A stretch of 64,000 nt of DNA from Salvelinus alpinus (Eukaryota > Chordata > Actinopteri > Salmoniformes > Salmonidae): contig NC_092098.1 of assembly GCF_045679555.1 (NCBI RefSeq), forward strand, positions 21,916,038-21,980,037, in the 5' to 3' direction. The first letter of the stretch is position 1. Every line of letters starts with the position of its first letter. The position numbers and the translations under genes were made by a program. The notes under the pieces are model-generated. The model saw only the letters and a list, made by a program, of their open reading frames with translations, had not been told where the DNA came from and did no database searches. This document shows, piece by piece, positions 11,461 through 20,722 of this stretch.

Positions 11461-12425
11461 CTGATTACTCATTGAGGGTCTGTGACAACAGTTGATGAAA
11501 AAAAAGCATACATTTGATTCATTAACTGTACTTTCAAACAAAAAACCTGTTCCGATGGGCATATTCTGCCCGAGACCAAAATCCACTTCCCGTTAAACCT
11601 CCTCTCCATCCCCCCCCAACCTATCACTTTTCCCACCTCACCCACTTCTTGCCCCTCTCCCAACTCTGGCTGGCTGCATTAAAGGTGAGGGGGCAAAGCA
11701 GAGAGGGCTGGCTGATGCATTTAGCGTTAAAGAGCCAGGGAGGCAGGCAGGCTGAGCCCAGCAGCATGTAGCCTAGCTAGCTGCTTGTGTCTGGGACAGG
11801 CCTCATGAAATATTGACAGCCAGTGTCCCTTCTAGGAGCTGGCTCGCTCATTCTTGGTGGTGGGGAGCACCATTAATATTTTACATTGCAATCTACTGCT
11901 TGACAAACTCTCCCACATGATTGGCTAAAAGCGTTCCCAGCCCCTCTCGCTTAACAGCCACCCCTCCTCCCCTCTACATTTTTTTCCCTTCCCTTCTTCT
12001 TCTTTTAAACAAATTTAATTTGTGGGTGAATTAATAACGCCTGGTGATTTTGGCTACCCCTTCACTAACGGGGCCCTCCTGGGGCCAGGGTGGTCCCACT
12101 GAATGAAGTGGCATCCATTTTTTATGAAGAGCAGGTTATCGTATTTAACCAGCTTAAAACAGGCAGCAAGTGAGGAGATGGTTGCAGGAGAGAAACAAGC
12201 CACCCCTGTTCTCTTCTTCTGTTCCCCTCATTTACCCCCCTCCCTCCTCTGACCATGTCTACTTTACTTTCCACAGAAAAACAACCATTCTTCCCAGACA
12301 CCCACCGGCCAACCACAACCATTACTGTACTGTACCCCCCCAACCCATTAACCTGGTTAGGACTGAGTGCTTTGCTGACCCTTAACCAGGTGTGGTGTTC
12401 CTCTCTCTCGCTTCCTCTCTCTATT
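11461..12425. promoter_or_regulatory. Repeat-poor AT-rich blocks, candidate conserved non-coding element
   Basis: The stretch contains no transposon signatures. The part from about 11690 to 12080 has homeodomain-type words, for example ACCATTAATATTTTACATTG near 11870 and AATTTAATTTG/GAATTAATAA near 12010-12035, separated by GC-richer sequence. This composition is common in developmental enhancers. It is inference only: no alignment was possible and no gene is visible. Confidence 0.25.
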
Positions 12426-12560
12426 CCTTTCTTCCGCTCTCTATCTCTCTCTTCCTCTCTCTCTTCCTCGCTTCCGCTCTCTATCTCTCTCTTCCTCTCT
12501 CTCTTCCTCGCTTCCGCTCTCGCTCTCTCTCTCTCTCTCTCGCTCTCTCTCCCTCACTTG
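12426..12560. repeat. CT-rich 40-bp tandem repeat grading into (CT)n
   Basis: A 40-bp unit beginning TTCCGCTCTCTATCTCTCTC starts at 12432, 12472 and, partially, 12512, and then runs into simple CT dinucleotides. Confidence 0.85.
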
Positions 12561-13550
12561 TTCTGTTTTCCTCTCTCTTCTCTCTCTGTCCATGTCTCTC
12601 TCTCTCTTTGGGCCTCTCTTTGTTATCTTACTCACTATTTCGTCTTATGTAATTATTCAGCCTGGGCTTCTTTATACGCTTGATAAATGCTTAAAGACCA
12701 GCTATGATATGTTAGCTACATTCCTTTGGGCTCTGGTGAGGGGAAGCTCACTGCACTGAGTTCTCTCCTCACACACACTCTGGCTCAGACAAGTTCCACT
12801 TTCTAACCCTTGTTAATGGGACATAAATTCAACCAAAATGACAAAGGAGTAGAGTGGAATGGTTGCCAGACACTGATCTAAGGTCATTTTTATGTCTCTT
12901 TCCCCCTAACGGTTAAGATTTGGGCTGGTTAAGCTGATCCTAGATCTGTGTTTGTCAAGGGCAGCTATGGACAACACAGAAGCCCATCAGTCAAACTAAC
13001 CAGCTTGGACAAGAGGAAAGAGAGGATGAAAGAATGACATCCTCCATACATTCAGCATTCAGCCATCAGAGCTACAGCAAGGTTAGACTCAGTAAGAGGT
13101 TTGCATTTGCAGGGCTATAACTAAATAGTATGGTTTAACCCTGTGTTAATCATATAGTCTACACCCTCCGTGCCTTTGTTTCCTTGTGAGTCTTCCAGTC
13201 TATTGGAGGTAAGCCAGTCGACCCTCCGGAGACAAGGAGCCTTGCAATGTAACTGGCCTTCAAGGCCTTGGGAGCCTGTTAGTCTGCTACCATGTGGTCT
13301 AGGTTGTTAGCTGGGGGGACAGTGTTAGAATGACCCCACCCCCCCAATAAGAAAAGGAATGTCTGATTAACATATATATTGGGGTGCCCACTGTGATTTA
13401 AGGAGGGAGAGTCTCCTCTGCTGTATAACTAGTATGTTCAGACAAAGTCTGGGGGGTTAGGGTTAGAACAGCTTTTACATTTTGTTATTTAATTTCATTA
13501 TTTCTTGAATATTAAAACATACAATCTACCTCCATTGAAGCTGCTCAACA
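12561..13550. other. Non-coding stretch, no gene seen
   Basis: I find no open frame with a domain, no RNA gene and no transposon ends. Confidence 0.4.
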
Positions 13551-13735
13551 TTTACATTACATTCAGTCATGTAACAGAATCCCATCCAGAGCGACCTACA
13601 AGAGCAACCAGGGTCAAGCGCCCCGCCCAAGGGCACATCAACCAATCTCCCACAATGTAAAAAACAGGGACCCGAACCAGCGACCTATCAACCACCGGCC
13701 TAAGCTCCCAAACACCAGGCCACCAACCATCCAAG
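13551..13735 (-). mobile_element. tRNA-headed SINE with L2-type tail, minus strand
   Basis: Read on the minus strand, it has a tRNA-like head with a B-box (GGTTCGGGTCCCT, near 13672) and a weak A-box upstream. A body follows with GTGCCCTTGGGCGGGGCGCT, then TAGGTCGCTCTGGATGGGAT and ATGTAATGTAAATGT at its end. The last part corresponds to the L2 LINE tail GTAAGTCGCTCTGGATAAGA seen at 29537-29560 and in the SINE at 35272. It is a diverged copy. The family name is uncertain. Confidence 0.6.
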
Positions 13736-14280
13736 ATACCCCCACAGTTCCCCGAGAGCTGCCCCTCAACCACCCCCCTGGAAATGACAAAAAACTCTCC
13801 CCAAGTCACCGCCTCCAATGCACCAACGACCAACAAAATGAACAAAAGACAAAACAGAAAAAACTAAGGAAAACATAAAACAACAATGCAAAAACAAAAT
13901 ACATCAAGGACAACAAAAATCATAACTACATGCCAACTGAATACATTTGAATGCATGTATAGCACTATTTACATGTGTGTATGTGTGTGTGTGTCGTTTG
14001 TGTGCGTTTGAATGCGAGTATGTGTATATGCATGTATACACGCGTACAAGCATCAGCCTCAGGTTTTACAGGCATTAGATGTGACAACATTACCCTTCAG
14101 TGTCATTCAAACGTACTTATTTTTGGTTTATTTTGACCTTTATCTTTGACCGTCATTCTATCCCCCGCCTAGCAACTCCTCTCCCGCTTGTCTCCAGTTC
14201 CACATCCCAACCCTCAGCTTCCCTCAGTCCATCCCACCTATCTCTGCTGGCCACCCTCTTCGGATTTCTACGCACCATAT
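13736..14280. other. Non-coding stretch, no gene seen
   Basis: An A-rich segment (about 13845-13930) is followed by a short TG-rich tract (about 13975-14000). I find no gene or element ends. Confidence 0.4.
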
Positions 14281-14605
14281 ACGTTTCAACAATGCTGTGA
14301 TGTTTAACATACTATTTGAATCTATCTAATCAAAGACATTCCACAGATTGAGAGTTGAAGATAAATACTTTTACTGAGAGTATTAGTATATTAGTGATTG
14401 ACTGACCAGGTCTCTCCAGATCTCCTAACAGTGCTATTTCTAGGGTCAATTTTACATTAATGTTATGCTTTTTCAGCCATTCCTGAACCTGAGACCAGAA
14501 ACAGGCTACCTGAGGGCAATACCGGAACATATGGTCAATTGAGTCTGTATCCTCGCAACAAAATCTGCAGAGCTGCAATGACTGTCTGCACCAAATATTC
14601 AACAT
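14281..14605 (-). pseudogene. L1-like LINE ORF2 C-terminus fragment
   Basis: On the minus strand the 91-codon frame at 14330-14605 shows LQLCRFCCEDTDSIDHMFRY followed by CPQVACFWSQVQEWLKKH. This is the Cys/His-containing C-terminal region (C-x2-C...H-x4-C) found after the reverse transcriptase in L1/Tx1-like LINEs of fish. Sequence related to the second copy at 14870-15560 extends to 14281. No reverse transcriptase core is present, so it is a 3'-end fragment. Confidence 0.65.
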
Positions 14606-15099
14606 TTAGTTTGTGGCAAGAGTTCTGTACAATAATTTTAGCTGAAAAGCACAAAGTATTGAACCTTGTGTCATTTTATATATCAACTCATGCACCCAGT
14701 GCCATGGAATCGGTAGATCAAAAATCTATTCCCAGATATTTTGCTATCTGTATGGCACAGCTGTCAACATCCTGGTCCTCAAATGAAACTGGTGTACTTT
14801 CCTATTTATGGGTATAACAGCTTTAATATTTCAGATAGATTGTGGCTTCTATCAATGTAATTGTCTGCATCAATGTAATTCTTTGAAAACCATCCAGTTT
14901 TGATTTATATTTGCCATATATTTTTCAACTGTGCTGTGATGTTTCACAAAAGTTCTGAACCTTTCTATTCTCATAGTTTTGACAGATTGTAAATTAAAGA
15001 TGAACATTTTTACTAAGAGTATTGTTATATTATTGATCGAATGACTATGGCTTTTCAAGTCACCCAGCAGTGCTAATTGCAGAGTTACTGTAGCTTTAG
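14606..15099 (-). mobile_element. Second L1-like LINE 3' end, left of a solo LTR
   Basis: The minus-strand frame at 14870-15058 (…IFNLQSVKTMRIERFRTF…) corresponds to the last residues of the copy at 14330 (…FIFNSQSVECL). The element resumes beyond the solo LTR at 15446, where CAGCTCTTCCTGAACCTG and CAAAATCTGCAGAGCT match 14474-14570. The two copies lie in tandem in the same orientation, about 560 bp apart. Confidence 0.6.
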
Positions 15100-15440
15100 T
15101 GTAAGGCGTCTAGGTGTAGCAGGTAAGGCGGAGTCAGGCGCAGGACACAGAGATGAGTAATAAACGTAACTTTACTCATAACAACAAATATTCCCAGAAA
15201 GAAAATAATCAAGCTCACAAATGAGATCAATTTACAATGAACAAACACGCACAAAACCATGGGGGAAACAGAGGGTTAAATAAGGAACAATTAATTATGG
15301 GAATGGAAACCAGGTGTGTACAATGAAGACAAAACAAATGGAAAATTAAAAGTGGATCGGTGGCGACTAGAAAACCGGTGACGTCGACCGCCGAACGCCG
15401 CCCGAACAAGGAGGGACCAACTTCGGCAAAAGTCGTGACA
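15100..15440 (-). mobile_element. Solo LTR with 5-bp target duplication
   Basis: The 341-bp element has TG...CA ends on either strand, and on the minus strand it starts TGTCACGACTTTTGCCGAAG. It is flanked by the direct repeat TTTAG at 15095-15099 and 15441-15445. The flanks join into a continuous L1-like LINE 3' end. The minus orientation is suggested by general resemblance to salmonid Gypsy-type LTRs and is inference. No internal retroviral sequence is present, which is the expected product of recombination between two LTRs. Confidence 0.8.
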
Positions 15441-15445
15441 TTTAG

Positions 15446-15580
15446 GTAAATGTGATTTTTCAGCTCTTCCTGAACCTGCAACCAAAAACAAAGCTACATA
15501 TGAGCATGACCAAAACAAGTGATTTAAGGATTTAGGTCTCTTCGCAGCAAAATCTGCAGAGCTAGCGCTGTGGCCATTTT
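15446..15580 (-). mobile_element. L1-like LINE 3' end, right of the solo LTR
   Basis: This is the continuation of the LINE fragment interrupted at 15100-15440. It includes TCAGCTCTTCCTGAACCTG and GCAAAATCTGCAGAGCTA, which parallel the Cys-rich domain of the first copy at 14474-14580. Confidence 0.6.
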
Positions 15581-16041
15581 TTAAAAATGGAACTGGAACT
15601 GTTCTCAGCTATCTTCATACATATCCATTATTAGAACCCTTCACCTTGTTGCTATTGTGTCACCTGAGGAGAAAAAACACAGGTGAGGCGCATGATGCAT
15701 TTCTTAGCACCCTTCTCCTCTTACCACCTCTGAATGCTGCCTGACTGACTGGTGGGATGGGGAGTAGTGAACAAAGTCACTGGCACCCTCTCAATGACTG
15801 TGCACACACTGTTGTGTAGTGTTGGAATGGGATGGGGGTAAAAAAATAAAATAATAATTTAAACAGACAGAGTATGGGAATACTGAAAATATGGGAAATA
15901 TAAGAAAATGGGAGTGGGACTTATCCTGCCAGCGGGCAGCAGTACCCTCATCGTCTGCCATCAGACTCAATGCTCCTCTCATCTTCTCTCCTCCTCCTCT
16001 CATCTTCACTCCTCTCCTCTTCTACGCTCTCCTCCATACCT
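15581..16041. other. Non-coding stretch, no gene seen
   Basis: This is the flank of the LTR element and ends in CT-rich sequence (about 15970-16035). Frames here are short and lack domains. Confidence 0.4.
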
Positions 16042-16046
16042 GTCGT

Positions 16047-16543
16047 TGTAAGGGCTGTCTCTCTCCTCATCCTCGGACGAGGAGAGGAGAGAAGGATCAT
16101 CAGACCAAAATGCAGCAGTAGGGAAATAAGCCATCTCTTTTATTTCAATACGACGATGATGGCAACACGGAAAAACAAAACACCTTCAAAAATACAAAAC
16201 AAGAAAACGACGTTGACGAAACCTGAACATAAACTTACATAACTAAACGTAAACTCACGGACAGGAAACAGACGACATCAAAATAAACGAACAGCCAAAC
16301 AGTCCCGTATGGTACATACATTCGACGACACAGGAGACAATCACCCACAAACAAACAGTGAGAACACCCTACCTAAATATGACTCTTAATTAGAGGAGAA
16401 CGCAAAACACCTGCCTCTAATTAAGAGCCATACCAGGCAACCACAACCAACATAGAAACAGATAACATAGACTGCCCACCCAAAACACATGCCCTGACCT
16501 AAACACATACAAAAACAACATAAAACAGGTCAGGACCGTTACA
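16047..16543 (-). repeat. 3' LTR of the 16047-19081 element
   Basis: The LTR is 497 bp. In the sense direction it starts TGTAACGGTCCTGACCTG and ends AGCCCTTACA. It contains an AATAAAAGAG word (complement near 16137) that could act as a poly(A) signal, and an ATG with the same codons that open the element's frame. Confidence 0.93.
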
Positions 16544-16554
16544 GAACCCCCCCC

Positions 16555-18672
16555 TCAAGGTGCGAACGCCGGGCGCACCAGCACAAAGTCCAGGGGAGGG
16601 TCTGGGTGGGCAGTTGACCACGGTGGTGGCTCAGGCTCTGGACGCTGCCCCCACACCACCATAGTCACTCCCCGCTTCTGTCTTCCCCTTCCAATGACCA
16701 CCCTAAAACTAACTTCCCCTAAATGAACGGCCAGCACCGGGAGAAGGGGCAGCACCGGGACAAGGGGCAGCACCGGGACAAGGGGTAGCACCGGGACAAG
16801 GGGCAGCACCGGGACAAGGGGCAGCACCGGGATAAGGGGCAGCACCGGGATAAGGAGCAGCACCGGGACAAGGGGCAGGTCCCGGCTAAGATACTCTGGC
16901 AGATCCTGGCTGAGGGACTCTGGCAGGTCCTGGCTGAGGGACTCTGGCAGGTCCTGGCTGAGGGACTCTGGCAGGTCCTGGCTGAGGGACTCTGGCAGGT
17001 CCTGGCTGAGGGACTCTGGCAGGTCCTGGCTGAGGGACTCTGGCAGGTCCTGGCTGAGGGACTCTGGCAGGTCCTGGCTGAGGGACTCTGGCAGGTCCTG
17101 GCTGGACGGCTCTGGCAGGTCCTGGCTGGACGGCTCTGGCAGGTCCTGGCTGGACGGCTCTGGCAGGTCCTGGCTGGACGGCTCTGGCAGGTCCTGGCTG
17201 GACGGCTCTGGCAGGTCCTGGCTGGACGGCTCTGGCAGGCCCTGGCTGGACGGCTCCGGCAGGCCCTGGCTGGACGGCTCCGGCAGGCCCTGGCTGGACG
17301 GCTCCGGCAGGCCCTGGCTGGACGGCTCCGGCAGGCCCTGGCTGGACGGCTCCGGCAGGCCCTGGCTGGACGGCTCCGGCAGGCCCTGGCTGGACGGCTC
17401 CGGCAGGCCCTGGCTGGACGGCTCCGGCAGGCCCTGGCTGGACGGCTCCGGCAGGTCCTGGCTGGACGGCTCCGGCAGGTCCTGGCTGGACGGCTCCGGC
17501 AGGTCCTGGCTGGACGGCTCCGGCAGGTCCTGGCTGGACGGCTCCGGCAGGTCATAGCAGGACGGCTCCGGCTGGTCATGGCAGGACGGCTCCGGCTGGT
17601 CATGGCAGGACGGCTCTGGCTGGTCATGGCAGGACGGCTCTGGCTGGTCATGGCAGGACGGCTCTGGCTGGTCATGGCAGGACGGCTCTGGCTGGTCATG
17701 GCAGGACGGCTCTGGCTGGTCATGGCAGGACGGCTCTGGCTGGTCATGGCAGGACGGCTCTGGCTGGTCATGGCAGGACGGCTCTGTAGGGAGGAGAAGG
17801 AGAGACAGCCTGGTGCGTGGTATAGGCACTGGCTGCGCTGGAGAGGAGGAAACAGCTGGAGAGAGAACCCGGAGAGACAGCCTGGTACGGGGGGCTGCCA
17901 CCGGAGGACTGGTACATGGAGGTGGCACCGGGTATACCGGACCGTGAAGGAGGACACGTGCTCTTGAGCACCGAGCCTCCCCAACCTTACCAGGTTGAAT
18001 GGTCCCCGTAGCCCTGCCAGTGCGGCGAGGTGGAATAGCCCGCACTGGGCTATGCAGGCGAACCGGGGACACCACCTGTAAGGCTGGTGCCATGTACGCC
18101 GGCCCGAGGAGACGTACTGGAGACCAGATACGTTGGGCCGGCTTCATGGCACTCGGCTCGATGCCCAACCTAGCCCTCCCAGTGCGGCAAGGTGGAATAG
18201 CCCGCACTGGGCTAAGCACGCGTACTGGGGACACCGTGCGCTTTACCGCATAACACGGTGTCTTACCAGTACGACGCCTTCTTCCTCCACGGTAAGCACG
18301 GGGAGTTGGCTCAGGTATCCTACCCGGCTTTGCCACACTCCTCGTGTGCCCCCCCCCAAGAAATGTTTGGGTCTGACTCTCGGGCTCCCAACCGCGTCGC
18401 CGCGCTGCCTCCTCATACCAGCGCCTCTCTGCCTTCGCTGCCTCCAGCTCCGCCTTGGGACGGCGATATTCCCCTGGCTGAGTCCAGGGTCCTTTGCCGT
18501 CCAGGATCTCCTCCCAAGTCCAGGAGTCCTTGTTGCTCTGTTGAGCATTCCCTTGCCGCTTGGTCTTAGCGTGGTGGGTGATTCTGTAAGGGCTGTCTCT
18601 CTCCTCATCCTCGGACGAGGAGAGGAGAGAAGGATCATCAGACCAAAATGCAGCAGTAGGGAAATAAGCCAT
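16555..18672 (-). CDS. 705-codon repeat-rich protein of the LTR element, function unknown
   Basis: The single frame starts at an ATG inside the 5' LTR (18672), 88 bp before its end, so the first 29 residues ([20 protein letters not shown] and on) are LTR-encoded. It stops with TGA (16557-16555) next to the polypurine tract. Residues 30-120 are charged, with an Arg/Glu-rich stretch suggestive of a helix ([20 protein letters not shown]). Residues about 120-295 are basic and proline-rich, with repeated [14 protein letters not shown] motifs. From about 296 to 600 come about 38 tandem octapeptides in blocks: [32 protein letters not shown] again, then PESLSQDL. Six-residue VPVLPL repeats follow, then a 60-residue tail. 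I see no zinc knuckle, protease, reverse transcriptase or integrase motif. The frame is intact over 2.1 kb although it is recently inserted and non-autonomous. It could be a diverged Gag-like protein or a captured repeat. Expression is unproven. Confidence 0.6.
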   Translation of the reverse strand: MAYFPTAAFWSDDPSLLSSSEDEERDSPYRITHHAKTKRQGNAQQSNKDSWTWEEILDGKGPWTQPGEYRRPKAELEAAKAERRWYEEAARRRGWEPESQTQTFLGGGHTRSVAKPGRIPEPTPRAYRGGRRRRTGKTPCYAVKRTVSPVRVLSPVRAIPPCRTGRARLGIEPSAMKPAQRIWSPVRLLGPAYMAPALQVVSPVRLHSPVRAIPPRRTGRATGTIQPGKVGEARCSRARVLLHGPVYPVPPPCTSPPVAAPRTRLSLRVLSPAVSSSPAQPVPIPRTRLSLLLLPTEPSCHDQPEPSCHDQPEPSCHDQPEPSCHDQPEPSCHDQPEPSCHDQPEPSCHDQPEPSCHDQPEPSCHDQPEPSCYDLPEPSSQDLPEPSSQDLPEPSSQDLPEPSSQDLPEPSSQGLPEPSSQGLPEPSSQGLPEPSSQGLPEPSSQGLPEPSSQGLPEPSSQGLPEPSSQGLPEPSSQGLPEPSSQDLPEPSSQDLPEPSSQDLPEPSSQDLPEPSSQDLPEPSSQDLPESLSQDLPESLSQDLPESLSQDLPESLSQDLPESLSQDLPESLSQDLPESLSQDLPESLSQDLPEYLSRDLPLVPVLLLIPVLPLIPVLPLVPVLPLVPVLPLVPVLPLVPVLPLLPVLAVHLGEVSFRVVIGRGRQKRGVTMVVWGQRPEPEPPPWSTAHPDPPLDFVLVRPAFAP
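16735..16872. repeat. 18-bp tandem repeat within the LTR element frame
   Basis: About 7-8 copies of an 18-bp unit (GGGCAGCACCGGGACAAG and variants) encode VPVLPL on the minus strand. The period keeps the frame. Confidence 0.9.
16873..17785. repeat. 24-bp minisatellite within the LTR element frame
   Basis: About 38 copies of a 24-bp unit lie in homogeneous blocks. Block types include GGCTGAGGGACTCTGGCAGG, GGCTGGACGGCTCCGGCAGG and GGCTGGTCATGGCAGGACGG. Boundaries between blocks are sharp, and one block type (the SSQDL units) appears on both sides of another (SSQGL). This indicates expansion by duplication of groups of units. Confidence 0.95.
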
Positions 18673-19081
18673 CTCTTTTATTTCAATACGACGATGATGG
18701 CAACACGGAAAAACAAAACACCTTCAAAAATACAAAACAAGAAAACGAAGTAGACGAAACCTGAACATAAACTTACATAACTAAACGTAAACTCACGGAC
18801 AGGAAACAGACGACATCAAAATAAACGAACAGCCAAACAGTCCCGTATGGTACATACATTCGACGACACAGGAGACAATCACCCACAAACAAACAGTGAG
18901 AACACCCTACCTAAATATGACTCTTAATTAGAGGAGAACGCAAAACACCTGCCTCTAATTAAGAGCCATACCAGGCAACCACAACCAACATAGAAACAGA
19001 TAACATAGACTGCCCACCCAAAACACATGCCCTGACCTAAACACATACAAAAACAACATAAAACAGGTCAGGACCGTTACA
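18585..19081 (-). repeat. 5' LTR of the 16047-19081 element
   Basis: This LTR is 497 bp and differs from the 3' LTR at two positions. On the sense strand it would hold the promoter and the start codon at 18672-18670. Confidence 0.93.
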
Positions 19082-19086
19082 GTCGT

Positions 19087-19675
19087 TCCATGGCGGGCGT
19101 CTGTTAAATGATGCAGGAGCAGTCAGACAGAACTCTCACATGGGAAAGCCAATGGCAAGTAAAAACAAGTGGGCAGGATGAACATCCTTCTGCCTACTCA
19201 GCAGGGCCAGAGAGGGGGCCTGGAGAGAGGCTTTATCCCTGGGAGAGGACACAAAGTTTTGTCGGGAAAGGACGGAGAGAAAGAGGGAGGAGGGGAGGAG
19301 GCAGGGAGAGGTGGAAGTGGCTTCTTGTGTACCTGTGTGAGATGAGACGTGCAGTGGAAAATGTCAACACCCCCCCATGGTACCCCTATTTGTCACTTCC
19401 CCCCTCTTCCCCCCTCCGAACACCTCCTCTCTAGCTTCCTCCCCCTCTACCCCCACACACCTAACCTAACTCTAACCTCTTAGCTACATACAGCGCTGTG
19501 CTGTGCTTTAATCCACACTCACATAACAAAAGACTGTTCCCTGTAGAGCTGGCCAGGCAAGGCAAATCCTGGCTCTGTTAGTGCCTGAGAGTCAGTTTCA
19601 TCCATGCAGAAAATATACACTCACACAGAGACAGAGTCGTATACACAGAAAGGCACATACGCACATGTACAAGTA
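19087..19675. other. Non-coding stretch, no gene seen
   Basis: This is unique-looking sequence with purine-rich (about 19270-19320) and CT-rich (about 19390-19460) sections. No domain-bearing frame is present. Confidence 0.4.
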
Positions 19676-19703
19676 CGCACACGCACGCGCACGCGCACGC
19701 GCA

Positions 19704-19798
<95 letters not shown>
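19676..19798. repeat. (CG/CA)n to (CA)n microsatellite
   Basis: An alternating GCGCAC tract (19676-19700) passes into about 49 CA units. The alternating purine-pyrimidine sequence has Z-DNA potential. Confidence 0.95.
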
Positions 19799-19800
<2 letters not shown>

Positions 19801-20019
19801 ACACTGACACTCACTCTGAAGTATGCACACACAGTCTCACACACACCAGTGCATTTCATAACATCCGTGCTTTAAAGGACAAGGCCGGTGGGAGAGTGAG
19901 TGAGCGAGAATCGATGGGGAAGCTGTGTCTCTGTCAGCGAGGTGAAGTGAGCGGGGGCTCTGCTCCCTCCCTGCCCCTTGCTCTACAGGGCCTAACACAG
20001 TCACTCAACCAGAAGACAG

Positions 20020-20250
20020 ACATACACACACATAGTGGAACACACACAGTGTGAAGGCACACACAGTGTGAAGGCAAACACACACACAGCGCAAAGACAC
20101 ACACACACACAGAGCAAAGGAAAAAACAAACAGAGCAAACACTTACAGCATAAAGACACATACAGCACAAACACACACACACAGCACAAAGACACACACA
20201 CAAACATAGTGTAGATACACTGCACATGACGTATGCACAAACACAAACAT
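20020..20250. repeat. Degenerate CA-rich tandem repeat
   Basis: Units of roughly 20-25 bp are built on ACACACAGxGxxAAGGCA, for example ACACACAGTGTGAAGGC twice at 20041-20073 and AGCACAAAGACACACAC later. This is a decayed minisatellite. Confidence 0.75.
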
Positions 20251-20722
20251 CCACACAAGACATAAACAAACGGGTCTCTATTCTGCAATTACATTGTACC
20301 TACATATACTCCCCTCCATATGTATTTGGACAAGTTAACATTTAAAAAGTGTCTATATACTCCAGCATTTGTGATTTGAGATCAAATGTTTCATATGAGG
20401 CGACAGTACAGAATATCATTGTTTATTTAAGGGTATTCCCATACTTATCTGATTTACCGTTTAGAAATTAAAGCACTTTATGTATCTAATCCCGAGTAGA
20501 TTAGATGTTTCTGAACACTTCTAAATTAATCCAGATAATGCCAAGATTTAAAAAAATAAATAAAATTTAATCCATGTAATTTCACCATGACACCCACCAT
20601 CCCTGGTTCCTCTGAAATAATTTCTGTAGTTTGAAACAGATAAGATTGGCAACAACGGTAATACTTTACAGTAAGGTTACATTTGTAAAGGGTTTATAAA
20701 GGGTTTGTAATTGTGTTATTAA
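20251..20722. repeat. Non-coding flank with interspersed repeat fragments
   Basis: CTCCATATGTATTTGGACA at about 20316 recurs at 31509, so this is a repeat fragment. The GTAATACTTTACAGTAAGG section at 20656-20722 is the left part of a repeat that appears to resume after 25820. I see no gene. Confidence 0.5.

Larger units (their letters stand above)
16047..19081 (-). mobile_element. Complete non-autonomous LTR retrotransposon (3035 bp)
   Basis: Two direct repeats of 497 bp (16047-16543 and 18585-19081) bound the element. They begin TG and end CA, and the element is flanked by a 5-bp target duplication GTCGT (16042-16046 and 19082-19086). I count only two differences between the LTRs (near 16213-16216 versus 18751-18754), so insertion was recent. 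The minus strand is sense. A run of eight G on that strand (16547-16554), placed directly before the LTR at 16543, serves as polypurine tract. The expected TGG-starting tRNA primer site is not evident after the 5' LTR (the sequence reads GAATCACCCACCACGCTAAG). The internal region holds one long frame and no protease, reverse transcriptase, RNase H or integrase, so mobility would depend on a related autonomous element. Confidence 0.92.

Noticed and set aside
16719..17984. Second 421-codon minus-strand frame (Ser-Arg-Pro-Ala repeats) overlapping the LTR element protein
   Set aside because: It is the shifted shadow of the 24-bp repeats. The 705-codon frame extends through non-repetitive sequence and starts and stops at logical positions.
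18133..18753. 206-codon plus-strand frame
   Set aside because: It is antisense to the LTR element's long frame and ends in its LTR, so it is a shadow frame.
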